From: JAAYEA01 sp012689325 | GTDB lineage: Bacteria; Chloroflexota; Anaerolineae; JAAYEA01 | Length of the DNA: 62,387 nucleotides | Assembly: GCA_036841525.1 (NCBI GenBank) | Contig: DAITVZ010000020.1 | Coordinates: forward strand, 1-62,387 | Direction of reading: 5' to 3' | Shown: piece by piece, positions 7,651 to 16,900 of the stretch | Layout: each line of letters opens with the position of its first letter | Position numbering within the stretch: the stretch's first letter is position 1 | The notes under the pieces: generated by a model | The model's input: the letters and a program-made list of their open reading frames with translations, nothing else | The model's database searches: none | What the model was told of the DNA's origin: nothing | Translations under genes and position numbers: made by a program

Positions 7651-9010
7651 TCACATAGTTGCTATCCGCGTCCGGCCCGTGGCCCAATTCAGCCAGCCGC
7701 CGCCGAAAGTCGGCGACGGCGCCGGCGTACTCGGGCGCGTCGATGACGTTGGTCAACTCGCCGGGATCGCGGGCCAGGTCGAAGAGGACCTCGGGCATGT
7801 CGGGGCCATAGTATTGGTACTTGAGCCCGCCCTGCTTGATCATCAGGTTGCGGGCGCCGAACTGGGAGACGGCCTCGTCGGACCAGCCGGCGGCGCGGCC
7901 TTCCATGAGCGGCACCAGGCTGCGGCTATCCAGCCCGGGCGGGGTGGGCAACCCGGCCAGGTCGCAGAGGGTGGCAAAGAGGTCGCACTGGCTGACGTTC
8001 TGCGTCACCGCCGCGCCGCTGGGAAGGCGCCGGGGCCAGCGGATGATCAGCGGCACGCGGGCGCTGGCTTCGTAGAACTTTTGCTTTTCCCAGATGCCGT
8101 GCTCGCCCAGCATGTCGCCATGGTCGCTGGTGTAGACGATGATCCAGTCGTCCAGGTCCTGCCCGGCATCGTCCAGGGCCTCCAGCACACGGCCAAAGGC
8201 GTCGTCCACCGCTTCGATCATGCCGTAATAGGCGGCCGTGGCGCGGCGGATATCGCGCGCGGAGGCGTCGATGCCGGGGCGGACCTGCCGCTGGCCCAGG
8301 AAGGGGTGGTCGGAGGGGGTCTGGCCCAAGAACGGCTGCACCCGGCTCAGATAATACTTGAAGCGCCGTTCGTCGGTGAAGAAAGGATAGTGCGGCTGCA
8401 GCAGGCTCAGCTTGAGCAGGAGCGGCTGCTGCGGCTGCTCGCGATCATAGTAGGGGTCGAGAAAGTGCCGCTCGATCGCCTCCAGCGCGCCGGCCAGCGC
8501 CAGGTCGTCGCGTTTCTGGTAGGGGCCGTGGGCGACCCCGGCGCGCTGAATCTCTTTGGCGTCCGACCACTTGACCTCGCGCGTCTCGCGGGTGTAGCGG
8601 GCGAACTCGGCGGGCTCGCGGCCCTCGAGGTAGCGCGCATCCACATGGCAATCCCCGGCGATGCGGTCGGTCCAACCCTGCATCTGGTCGGTGCCCACAT
8701 GGTGCAGTTTGCCGCAGCAGACGGTGGCATAGGCGTACTGGGCAAAGCGCCGGGCGAAGGTCATGGCGCCCGGGGCCAAGTCTTGCCCAAAGTGCTCGCA
8801 ACGGCAGGTCCGCGGGAGCTGGCCCGCCATCATGCATTGCCGGCCGGGGATGCAAATGGGCGAGGGCGCGTAGGCGCTGGAGAACACCACGCCGGTGCGC
8901 GCCAGCTCGTCCAGCGTCGGGGTGCGGATCACCGCGTTGCCCTCATAGCCTGCGACGTCGGCGCGGTGCTCGTCGCTCATCAGGAAAAGGATGTTGGGAC
9001 GCTCGGCCAT
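7631..9010 (-). CDS. Type I sulfatase (alkaline phosphatase superfamily)
   Basis: The 459-residue enzyme should hydrolyse sulfate esters. It starts with RPNILFLMSDEHRAD, the metal-binding strand of type I sulfatases. The active-site signature C-I-P-G-R at residues 53-57 needs conversion of Cys53 to formylglycine. Later metal and substrate motifs include a histidine-containing GKLHHVG and the YTSDHGDMLGEHG segment. There is no signal peptide, unlike most glycan sulfatases, so it would act in the cytoplasm on imported sulfated sugars. No formylglycine-generating enzyme or anaerobic maturase is in the window. It lies 12 bases downstream of the URO-D-like gene. Confidence 0.93.
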   Translation of the reverse strand: MAERPNILFLMSDEHRADVAGYEGNAVIRTPTLDELARTGVVFSSAYAPSPICIPGRQCMMAGQLPRTCRCEHFGQDLAPGAMTFARRFAQYAYATVCCGKLHHVGTDQMQGWTDRIAGDCHVDARYLEGREPAEFARYTRETREVKWSDAKEIQRAGVAHGPYQKRDDLALAGALEAIERHFLDPYYDREQPQQPLLLKLSLLQPHYPFFTDERRFKYYLSRVQPFLGQTPSDHPFLGQRQVRPGIDASARDIRRATAAYYGMIEAVDDAFGRVLEALDDAGQDLDDWIIVYTSDHGDMLGEHGIWEKQKFYEASARVPLIIRWPRRLPSGAAVTQNVSQCDLFATLCDLAGLPTPPGLDSRSLVPLMEGRAAGWSDEAVSQFGARNLMIKQGGLKYQYYGPDMPEVLFDLARDPGELTNVIDAPEYAGAVADFRRRLAELGHGPDADSNYVNAGYGQ

Positions 9011-9022
9011 CGGGTCGCCTCC

Positions 9023-10171
9023 TCAGTCTCGAATGTGGATGGGATAGGCGCCATAGTCCAGCGCGGCCTGAACGTAGGCATCGATGTTGTCCAGGAATTT
9101 GAGCATTTGGTCCGCGTTCTGCGCCGAGTCGGTGCCGCCGTGCAACCCGCCGGGGCGGAGGGTAAAGCCGCCCCCTGGGGCCGCGGCGCGGATCGCCTCC
9201 CGGACCTCGCGGCGGACCTCGGCGCGGGACATGAACAGAAAGTTCTGCGAGGCGACATTGCCGGAAAGGAGCATCCGGTCGCCCACCAGCCGCTTGGCCG
9301 CGGCCAGGTCCACGTCGCCGAAAGGTGCATGCTCGAGCGGCTCCAGCGAGTCGATGCCCATCTCGGCGAACTGGCGCAGATACCTCATGCAATTGCCGTG
9401 GCAGTGGGCGCGCATCCTGCCGCCGATGCGATGCACCGCGTCGTTGACGTGCTGGTCATAGGGGAAGACGAACTCGTCAAAGAGGCGCGGGCCCATCCAG
9501 GGCGGGGTGAGCATCTCGTGGGCGGTGACGCCAAAGTAGCGGCCCGTCCCGAGGGCGCCCATGGCGGCGACCGCCTCGGCCACCTGGCGATTGCTCGCCT
9601 CCAAGAAGCGGTGGATGACCTCGGGCATGGCGAGGAACCAGCTATAGACCTCGGTGAGGTTGGCGTTGCGGACCAGCCAGCCCAGGGGGTGCAGCGTGTA
9701 CACCAGCGGCAGGCCGCGGTTGCCCAGCTCGGCGGTGCAGCGGTCCAGGTTAGCAAGGTTGAGCGGGATGGGCTCGCGCGGCGCGTCAGCGAGGCGGATC
9801 ATCTCGTCCGGGGTCTCGATGTAGCGGCGCTCCCAGAGGTAGTCGCTGGGGGCGAGGGTGACGTGCTGGTGCTTGGTGAGGGCATGGAACTCGCCGGCCG
9901 CGGTGCGGTGGACCCGGCGCAGGCGATAGTAATCGCCTGGGACGTTCTCGATCACCTCTTCGGTATAGGCGGTGCGGAGGCCGCAAAAGCCCGAGTCAAA
10001 GCCCGAGACGTTCCGAAAGTGGTCGGCCTGGGTATCCACGAACTCGACGAGGCGCTGGGCCTCGGGAAAGGCGCGAGCCGCCTCGGCCAGGCCGATCTCG
10101 ATGGGCACCCGGTCCGGCTCGCGGAAGGACCAGGCGGTGAGGAGCCTGGTCCTGGAGTCCATGACGGTCAT
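9023..10171 (-). CDS. URO-D/MtaA-like methyltransferase-family protein
   Basis: The 382-residue protein belongs to the uroporphyrinogen decarboxylase / methylcobamide:thiol methyltransferase superfamily. The start of the family is recognisable as SRTRLLTAWSFREPDRVPIE, and MRAHCHGNCMRYL supplies His and Cys residues that in the MtaA-type branch bind zinc. It is not a haem-pathway gene by context: neighbours are a kinase, a sulfatase and glycosidases. The start is fixed by GGGAGA five bases upstream and by an ATGA overlap with the stop of the kinase gene. Two more distantly related genes occur at 33.6 and 36.2 kb. The actual substrate is unknown. Confidence 0.85.
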   Translation of the reverse strand: MTVMDSRTRLLTAWSFREPDRVPIEIGLAEAARAFPEAQRLVEFVDTQADHFRNVSGFDSGFCGLRTAYTEEVIENVPGDYYRLRRVHRTAAGEFHALTKHQHVTLAPSDYLWERRYIETPDEMIRLADAPREPIPLNLANLDRCTAELGNRGLPLVYTLHPLGWLVRNANLTEVYSWFLAMPEVIHRFLEASNRQVAEAVAAMGALGTGRYFGVTAHEMLTPPWMGPRLFDEFVFPYDQHVNDAVHRIGGRMRAHCHGNCMRYLRQFAEMGIDSLEPLEHAPFGDVDLAAAKRLVGDRMLLSGNVASQNFLFMSRAEVRREVREAIRAAAPGGGFTLRPGGLHGGTDSAQNADQMLKFLDNIDAYVQAALDYGAYPIHIRD

Positions 10172-10995
10172 GTCGTCTCCCGATCTTGGCGGCCGAGCCC
10201 CGGCTGGCCGGCCAGTAGCTTGCCCGCCTCGGCCAGCAGCCAGCTCTGGAAAGCGGGGATCCCCTCCCGGAGACGCGCGGCGGCGTTGACCTGCACCCAG
10301 ATGACGAGGCGCTCCCGCTCTTTGGGCATCCGGCGCAGGTAGCGGGCGCGGAACCAGCGGTCGAACCAGCGCACCACGACGCCCTGCGCGCGGCTGACCA
10401 GCGCCGAAGCAGCCAGCCCCTGCAGGATGCAGGTGGTGCGCGCCAGGTCGCACAGGGGGTGGCCGGCGGTGGCGTCGAGCCAGTCGATGATCACGGCGCG
10501 GCGCCCGCAGAGCAGGACGTTCTTGGGGTGCAGGTCGCCGTGGCAGAGCTGGTCGCCATCGGGCAGCGTGTCCAGCGCCCGCAGGGCCGCCTCGCGCACG
10601 GCGGGCGGGAGGGCCGGGGCGGCGCCGAGGGTGAACCGGAGCCGCTCGCGCTGGCGCGGCAGGCCGGGCATGCCGCGCACGGCGTGGACGGCGAGGTGCA
10701 GGTCGGCGAGCTGGCGGGCGTAGCGCCAGGCCAGCCAGGGGCGGCGGGCCAGCGCATCGAGCAGGTCCGGGCCATCCACCCGCTCAAAGACCAGGCCTTG
10801 CCGCCCGGCAACCTCGACCCGCTCGCCCAGGGCGGGGACCGGGAGCCCGGCGGCTTGCAGCGCCGCCCCGAGCAGGGCCTCGCGCTCCGCGAGGACGGGC
10901 GGGAACTCGGGGCGGTAGAGCTTGAGCACCCGCCCCTCGCCCCAGGCATAGATCTCGGCGGTGCGTCCTTCGGCGATGGGCGGGCCCAGAGTCAA
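10168..10995 (-). CDS. APH-family phosphotransferase
   Basis: This 275-residue protein has the aminoglycoside/homoserine kinase-like fold. The ATP-binding N-lobe begins at TAEIYAWGEGRVLKLY with the invariant Lys near residue 25. The catalytic loop is HGDLHPKN at 152-159 and the metal-binding motif IIDWLDA has Asp171. Enzymes of this family phosphorylate hydroxyls on sugars, amino-alcohols or antibiotics. TTG start with TAAGGAG eight bases upstream. It heads the sub-operon with the URO-D-like gene (ATGA overlap) and sits after a cluster of tandem 14-bp repeats. Antibiotic resistance cannot be concluded. Confidence 0.88.
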   Translation of the reverse strand: MTLGPPIAEGRTAEIYAWGEGRVLKLYRPEFPPVLAEREALLGAALQAAGLPVPALGERVEVAGRQGLVFERVDGPDLLDALARRPWLAWRYARQLADLHLAVHAVRGMPGLPRQRERLRFTLGAAPALPPAVREAALRALDTLPDGDQLCHGDLHPKNVLLCGRRAVIIDWLDATAGHPLCDLARTTCILQGLAASALVSRAQGVVVRWFDRWFRARYLRRMPKERERLVIWVQVNAAARLREGIPAFQSWLLAEAGKLLAGQPGLGRQDRETT

Positions 10996-11032
10996 GGTGG
11001 CAACTCCTTAGAGGTCTCTCTTGCGCCGCTCT

Positions 11033-11104
11033 GGCAGGGGCGATTCGGTAGGGGTGATTTGGTGGGGGCAATCTGGCGGGGGCAATTCATGAATTGCCCC
11101 TGCC
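11033..11104. repeat. Four tandem 14-bp repeats plus an inverted fifth copy
   Basis: Units at 11033-11046, 11047-11060, 11061-11074 and 11075-11088 follow the pattern GGYRGGGGYRATYY. After AT comes the inverted copy GAATTGCCCCTGCC at 11091-11104, so the fourth and fifth copies form a 14-base hairpin. It occupies most of the 129-base gap between GH2 and the APH-like gene. Confidence 0.9.
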
Positions 11105-11124
11105 GGCCCGCAACCAAGAGACCC

Positions 11125-12873
11125 CTATTTGCGCGGCTTGCCAAAGATGGCGGCGATTCGCTTCATGTCGAACTTGTCGGTCCGGTCATAGTTGTAGACG
11201 CCGTTCTGCTCTTGCTCCACGTCGGTGAGCTGGGTGTAGCAAAAGCCGCAGATGTGCGGGTAGCTGAGGATGGCGTCCACCTGGCCCTCCAGCCGGGTGT
11301 AGAGCTCCTCCACGGTGGTCGGGCCCGCGCCATAGCCCCAGGAGTTGCCCGCCCAGACGCGGTCCGGCGAGGGGATCCACTTGATGCCGCCGAACTCATC
11401 CACCAGGTAGGGCTGGCCCGCGTAGGCCGGCTCCAGCTCCGGGTAGCAGCGCCAGGGCTGCCCGCCGTCGTCCAGCGCCAGCTTTTCCGCGAGCTTGGCG
11501 GGGTCTTGCTCGTAGGTGTGCACCGTCCACAGGTCGGTCTTGACGTGGACATAGCCGGAGGCGTCGTTGACCGGCCGGGTGGGGTCCAGCGCCTTGGTCA
11601 GGTTGTAGGCGTCGGCGTGGAGGCGGCCATGCTGGCGGCCATCGCCCACGTCGCGGGTCTCGTTAAAAGGCGTCCAGGCGATGATGGACGGGTGGTTGCG
11701 ATCGCGCTGCACGATCTCGGCCCACTCGCTGAGGAAATTGCGCGCGCTCAGCTCGTCCTTGACGTCCAGGCCCCAACTGGAGGACTCGCCCCAGGTGAGG
11801 TAGCCGAGGGTGTCCGCCCAATAGTGGAAGCGCTCCTCAAAGACCTTCTGGTGGAGCCGCGCGCCGTTAAAGCCGGCCTGCTTGGCCAGGGCGATGTCTT
11901 GCTTGAGCGCGTCGTCGTCGGGCGCGGTCCAGATGCCGTCGGGATAGAAGCCCTGGTCCAGCACCAGCCGCAGATAGATCGGCTCGTTATTCAGCATGAC
12001 CTGGTTGCCCTCGACATGCACCTTGCGGAGCCCGGCATAGCCGTCCACGCGGTCCACGACCTCCTGGCCGTCCATGACCATAAAGACCATCTGGTAGAGG
12101 TAGGGCGAATCGGGCCACCAGAGCTGCGGCTCGCGCAGGGGGAGGTTGCGGGGCACGCCGTCCACCGCCGGGGCCTCGGCCTCGCTCACCACGGCGAACC
12201 TTTCGCGGGCCACGGCGCGGAAGCGCAGCCCCTTCTTGACAGCATAGAACTTGGGGATCACCACAAACCGCCGGGCCTCCAGGTCGGGGATGATCTGCAC
12301 GCTCTCCAGGCCGTAGGGCGAGACCGGCTCCATCCAGACGGTCTGCCAGATGCCGGTGGTGCGGGTATAGTGGCAGCGGCGCGAGGCATAGTCGGGGCAC
12401 TGCTTGCCGCCCGGCTGGGAGCCGGAGCGGGTGTCGTCGCGGACATAGACCACCAGGTTGTGGGTGTTCCCGGGCTTGACGTGGCGGGTGATGTCATAGC
12501 TGAACGAGCTGGTCCCGCCATAGTGCCGCCCCACCGAGACGCCGTCGATAAAGACCTCGCTCTCCCAGTCCACGCCGCCAAAGTGCAGGATGATCCGCTG
12601 GCCTTCCCACTCGGCGGGGATGGCGAGCGGGCGGTGGTACCACATCATCTCGATGAAATCGGTATGGCCCACGCCGGAGAGCTTGCTCTCGGGGCAAAAG
12701 GGGACGATGATCTCGCGGTCAAAGCCGGTGCTGTGGGCCCAGCCGCGCTGCATCCCCGACTTGCCGGGGTCGAAGGCAAAGGTCCAGGGGCCGTTGAGGT
12801 TGACCCACGCCTCCCGCGTGAACTGCGGGCGCGGGTACTCGGGCCGGGGGATGGTTGGTTGGTTCTCGGACAT
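11125..12873 (-). CDS. Glycoside hydrolase family 2 (beta-galactosidase/beta-glucuronidase-like)
   Basis: The 582-residue enzyme has the GH2 order: sugar-binding jelly-roll (about 20-200, with FHxxGVDWESEVFIDG-like core and TSSFSYDIT), a short immunoglobulin-like domain, and a TIM barrel. The acid/base is Glu405 in WTPFNET and the nucleophile Glu493 in VDEFGG. It has no signal peptide, so it is cytoplasmic. Length is typical of short GH2 enzymes that lack C-terminal domains. GGAGGA lies seven bases before the ATG. It follows the TIM-barrel gene by 47 bases. Substrate (galactoside, glucuronide or other) is not decidable from these motifs. Confidence 0.92.
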   Translation of the reverse strand: MSENQPTIPRPEYPRPQFTREAWVNLNGPWTFAFDPGKSGMQRGWAHSTGFDREIIVPFCPESKLSGVGHTDFIEMMWYHRPLAIPAEWEGQRIILHFGGVDWESEVFIDGVSVGRHYGGTSSFSYDITRHVKPGNTHNLVVYVRDDTRSGSQPGGKQCPDYASRRCHYTRTTGIWQTVWMEPVSPYGLESVQIIPDLEARRFVVIPKFYAVKKGLRFRAVARERFAVVSEAEAPAVDGVPRNLPLREPQLWWPDSPYLYQMVFMVMDGQEVVDRVDGYAGLRKVHVEGNQVMLNNEPIYLRLVLDQGFYPDGIWTAPDDDALKQDIALAKQAGFNGARLHQKVFEERFHYWADTLGYLTWGESSSWGLDVKDELSARNFLSEWAEIVQRDRNHPSIIAWTPFNETRDVGDGRQHGRLHADAYNLTKALDPTRPVNDASGYVHVKTDLWTVHTYEQDPAKLAEKLALDDGGQPWRCYPELEPAYAGQPYLVDEFGGIKWIPSPDRVWAGNSWGYGAGPTTVEELYTRLEGQVDAILSYPHICGFCYTQLTDVEQEQNGVYNYDRTDKFDMKRIAAIFGKPRK

Positions 12874-12920
12874 GCTCTATTCCTCCGTAGATAGTGATGC
12901 AGGGTGCTGCCGATCCTCAT

Positions 12921-13754
12921 CTATAGCGTCAGGCCCAGGCTCCACGCCACGGAACGGACGTGGGCGGCGGCCTGGTCGTATTCAGCCTCGCTGCGCAGGT
13001 GCTCCAGCATAAAGGGCGTGTCGGGGTCGAGCCGGCTCACCTCGTGGATGTACGTGACATAATCGAGACGGCCGGTTCCGGCGGGCGTCTCCTCCAGGTG
13101 CACCGTCAGCCCCTCGCGGAGCGCGATGTCCTTGACGTGGCAGGAGGCGATGTGCGGCCCGAGCTGGCGCACGAACTCGCGGATCAGCGCGCCGTTATTA
13201 TAGTAACGTTGCGGGCTATTGACAATGTTGACCGGGTCAAAGTGCACGCCGAACATGGGGCGGTCGATGGCGGCGAGGAGCGCCTGGTAGCTCTCCACCG
13301 AGTCGGGGTACATGTAGGGCATGTCCTCCAGCGCCCATTTGGCCCGGCGGGGCCGCACGTCGTCGATGATCTCGCGGCAGACAGCGACGATCATCTCGAA
13401 GGTCTCGGGGGTGAGGTTGTCGTCGTGGGGGCCGTCCCAGCGCTCGCCGCGCGAGCCCGCCACGTTGACGCAGCAGCGCGCGCCGATCTCGTCGGCGAAG
13501 GCCAGGGCGGCCTTGCTCGCCTCGAGGCTGGCGCGGCGCACGGCGGGGTCGGGGTGCAGGGGGTTTTTGCCCCAGGCGCCCACCTCGGCGATGACGATAT
13601 CGGCGTCGCGAGCGGCCTGGGCGTAGGCGGCGATCTCGGCGGGGTCGGCCCCCACCTTGAGCGGGCAATAGGCGGCGCGGTAGCCTTTGGCGCGCACCGC
13701 GGCGACCCACGAGGCGGGGTCGGTGTGGCGATAGACAGGCGCTCCGAATCTCAT
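12921..13754 (-). CDS. Sugar phosphate isomerase/epimerase-like TIM barrel
   Basis: The 277-residue protein belongs to the xylose-isomerase-like TIM barrel superfamily (AP_endonuc_2 fold). Visible metal-ligand segments are CVNVAGSRGE, WALEDMPYMYPD (Glu), GVHFDPVNI (His/Asp), IASCHVKDIAL (His/Asp) and a late FMLEH (Glu). Members epimerise or isomerise keto sugars or inositols with a divalent metal. The ATG is preceded by AAGGAG at eight bases, which rules out a longer in-frame extension. First gene of the minus-strand run ending near 5.1 kb. Specific substrate unknown. Confidence 0.87.
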   Translation of the reverse strand: MRFGAPVYRHTDPASWVAAVRAKGYRAAYCPLKVGADPAEIAAYAQAARDADIVIAEVGAWGKNPLHPDPAVRRASLEASKAALAFADEIGARCCVNVAGSRGERWDGPHDDNLTPETFEMIVAVCREIIDDVRPRRAKWALEDMPYMYPDSVESYQALLAAIDRPMFGVHFDPVNIVNSPQRYYNNGALIREFVRQLGPHIASCHVKDIALREGLTVHLEETPAGTGRLDYVTYIHEVSRLDPDTPFMLEHLRSEAEYDQAAAHVRSVAWSLGLTL

Positions 13755-13799
13755 GGATGGTTCTCCTTTCCCGAAGAGGCATCGGTCGGCTCGGCCCAG

Positions 13800-13805
13800 A
13801 TTATA
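13800..13805 (-). promoter_or_regulatory. Putative -10 box upstream of the isomerase-GH2 run
   Basis: On the minus strand TATAAT occurs about 46 bases before the isomerase ATG. The corresponding -35 (TTCCGC at 16 bases) is poor, so this may be an activator-dependent or weak promoter. Confidence 0.5.
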
Positions 13806-13828
13806 CGCGGATCGGGGGGAAGCGGAAA

Positions 13829-13895
13829 GCGTCCGGCTGCGGCGAGCCGCAGCCGGACGCTTGGCAGGGGCGACGGGGCGGCGCTCCGCCGCCCC
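13829..13895 (-). terminator. Tandem hairpins after the LRR protein gene
   Basis: Two perfect hairpins lie directly downstream of the LRR gene: GGGGCGGCG/CGCCGCCCC with a three-base loop at 13875-13895, then GCGTCCGGCTGCGG/CCGCAGCCGGACGC with a four-base loop at 13829-13860. On the minus strand the second is followed by TTT only, so termination is plausible but not classical. Confidence 0.65.
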
Positions 13896-13906
13896 CATAT
13901 ATGCGC

Positions 13907-16900
13907 CTATCGCGCGATGGTCAGGGCGCCCTTGAGTGTCCAGCCGGTGTCGCCATCGGCTCCAGGGAACCCGTCGCGAGCCCGCATATAGACGTAGTGA
14001 GAGCCCGCAAACCCGGATTTGAGCTCCACGCGCCAGCGCACGATCTGCGTGCGCGCGTCGGCCGCGCCGGCGCTGGTGTACTGCATGATGACCTTGACCG
14101 CGCTGTTCTCCAGGGACTCGCCGGCCGCGCCGCCGGGGATGCCCACGCCCCAGGTGGTCCCCGCCGAGTCGGCCAGGTACATGAGGTTGGTGGCCTGCTC
14201 ATACTTTAGATAGATGGCGCCCGCGCCGAACTCGCCGCTGGGGGGAGCGTTGGCGATTGCCAGGTACATCGTCTCCAGGTTGGCCAGACCGTCGGCGTCG
14301 AAATAGCGGGGATCGAGGGTGATGCGCTGGCCGCTGGGCACGGTCGAGTTGATGGCAGCCGGGGGGAGCAGCGTGGGCTGGCGGTTGATGATCCAGTTGC
14401 CGTGCCCGTCCCAGCCGGCAAACCCGTCCGCGCTCTCCGCCCGTAGGTAGACGCCGTGCTCTTTGCCGCTGTTGCGATAGCTGGGCGTGAAGGCCCAGGT
14501 GACGGTGAGGGTGTCGGCGCTGGTTAGCACCTGGGACTGGCCATAGTCCAGCGTGGCAAAGGCGGTGCGGACGGCGCCTGGCGCTTCCGGGGCGCCGCCG
14601 CCCTCCCAGCCGGTGTCATCCGGGAGACGCAGCCACAAGCGGTTGGCCGCGACCTCGTAGCGCAGATAGACGCCGCCAGTGAGGATGCCGCCCGGGGAGA
14701 GGAGGAAATAGACGTTATCCAGGTCGTCCCAGCCGTTGGCATCCGAATACACGCTGGTAAAGGTGAGCAGCGTCCCCGGCGCCGAGTAGCCCGCGTCCGG
14801 CGAGGCGCTTACCGTCGCGGGCGGCACGCAGACCTCGCCGGTGCGCTGCAGGTCGGGAATGCCCGTCAGCCAAGTCTGAAAGCCTGTGTCCGGCGGCTCG
14901 CAGAGGTTGGTGCCGCCAAAGTAAAAGCTGCCCAAGTGCAGGCTCGCCAGACTCAAGGGCAGCGGCCCACCCAGTGGGTTGCCACCTAGGATGAGAGACG
15001 TCAGGCTGGCGAGGCTGCCCAGCTCGGGCGGGATCCTCCCACCGAGTTGGTTGGCGTACAAGGAGATCTCCTGCAGGCTGGACAGGTTCGCCAGTTCGGG
15101 TGGGATGACCCCGCCCAGCGGGTTGTAGGACAGGCGGAGCTTTTGCAGGCTGGCGAGGTTGCCCAGCGCGGACGGGATGCCCCCGCTGAGCTGGTTGTTG
15201 TTCAGGAAGAGCTCCCGCAAGCTGGCGAGGCCGCCCAGCTCGGGCGGGATGCCCCCACTCAGTTGGTTGCCGGGCAGGTAGAGCGCTTCCAGGTTGGCCA
15301 AGCCGCCCAGCTCCGGCGGGATGCTCCCGCTCAACTGGTTGCTCCATAGGTTGAGCGACTCCAAGCTGGCCAGGTCGCCCATCTCGGGCGGGATGCTCCC
15401 GCTCAGGTGGTTATCGTTCAAAGCGAGAGCCACGACATGCCCCCCGCCACAGGTCACGCCGTACCAACTGCAGGGCGTCGTCGTGGCCATCCAGCCGGTA
15501 TGGTTGGTCCAGTTGGGGCCGTCGGTGCTGCGGTAGAGCGCCATGAGCGCCTGATGCTCGGTCCAGGGGATCTCGGTCACCGGCGACCACACGTTCGCCG
15601 AGATGCCGCCCGTTCCGGGATGGGTGGCGCCGCCTCCCAGGCCGCCTGGGCCCAGGTCAAAGCTGGCGCCCTGCAAGGTCGGAAACGACCCGCCGGCGAT
15701 GGCGATGCCGACGGAAGGCCCACCGCCTCCGCCGCCGCCCATGCCGCCATGGCCGCCGGCCCCGCCGTTGCCGCCACGCCCGCCGTTGGAGCCATCGTCC
15801 TGCTCGGAGAATCCCCCGTAAGGGTTGCCCGCGTTGGGGCGAGCGGGGTCGCCACCCCAGCCTCCCATGCCGCCGGGGCCGCCGATCTGTCCAGCCCCGC
15901 CGTTGCCGCCGTTCCCGCCCCCCTGCGTGACCAGGTTCGAGTCCCTGATGGTCGCGTCGCAGGCCCACAGGTAGATGGCGAAGGAGCCGCCGCCGGTCTC
16001 GCCGCCTCCGCCGCCCCCACCGCCTCCGCCGCCCGCGCCTCCGCCGGCCCCGCTGCCGCCATAGGAGTCGCAGTCAGCCTCGCCTCCGCCGCCTCCGCCA
16101 CCCCCGCCTCCGCCAACGCCAGGCGCGCCCATTTGGCCGTTGCCCCCAGAAGGAGGCGCGTACCCCCCGGCCTGGCAATACGCCAACTGGTTGGGGTCCG
16201 CGCCCATGCCGGCGGCGCCATCCCCGCCCACGCTCCCGTCCGCGCCGGTGAAGTCGAGGTCCGGATCCCAGTTGCCCAGGTGAGGCGGAGTTCCCAAGCC
16301 GCCCGACGCACCGCCGGGGCTGACGCCTCCGGCATAGCCACCGGAGGGTCCGAGCCCTGCGTTTCCGCCTGCGCCTCCGCTCGCCACAGGAAAGAGCACG
16401 TTGGCGCCGGGCGCGCCGCCGCTAGGGCGAGAGCAAGTCTCGCAAAAGCCGCTGCTGTTCTCGCAACCGGGCTGGCCAGGCGAGCCGGGGCCGCCGACCG
16501 AAGGCATGGCCGTGGGCGTCGGCCCGGGCCTCCCAGGGCCGCCGGCTCCGGCGGCCACCGTCATGTCCACAATCTCGAGCCCGCCGGGGCACCCGTTCAC
16601 GCGGATACCATAGGCGGACTCGCCGGACGAGGCGCCTTGGCCATGGAGGACTAACCCTTGCAGGGTCGTGTTCGTAGTGATACCCTCGGCGTAGAGGGCG
16701 CTTGCGGCGTTGACCTCCACGACTGGCGGCGCGCCGCCCTCCAGCCAGCTTACCGGGTCATAGCCGCCGCAGACCGAGACGCCATCCGGAAGCGCGATGG
16801 TGCCGGTCTCGCCATAGGGCCCGCTGGCGAGGTACACCACGCCATAGCCCAGGTCGAGCGCGCGGGCCAGGCCGCTGGAAAGCGTGCGCCGCGGTGAGAC

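Noticed and set aside
5131..10995. Antibiotic-resistance island (AAC(3), APH, streptothricin acetyltransferase, VanZ-like)
   Set aside because: These are broad families with many housekeeping members. The genes are spread among sulfatase and GH genes with normal base composition and no transposase, integron or resistance regulator.
11033..11104. CRISPR array
   Set aside because: Repeats of 14 bp are directly adjacent with no spacers and no cas gene is present; the same goes for the 21-bp and 7-bp arrays.
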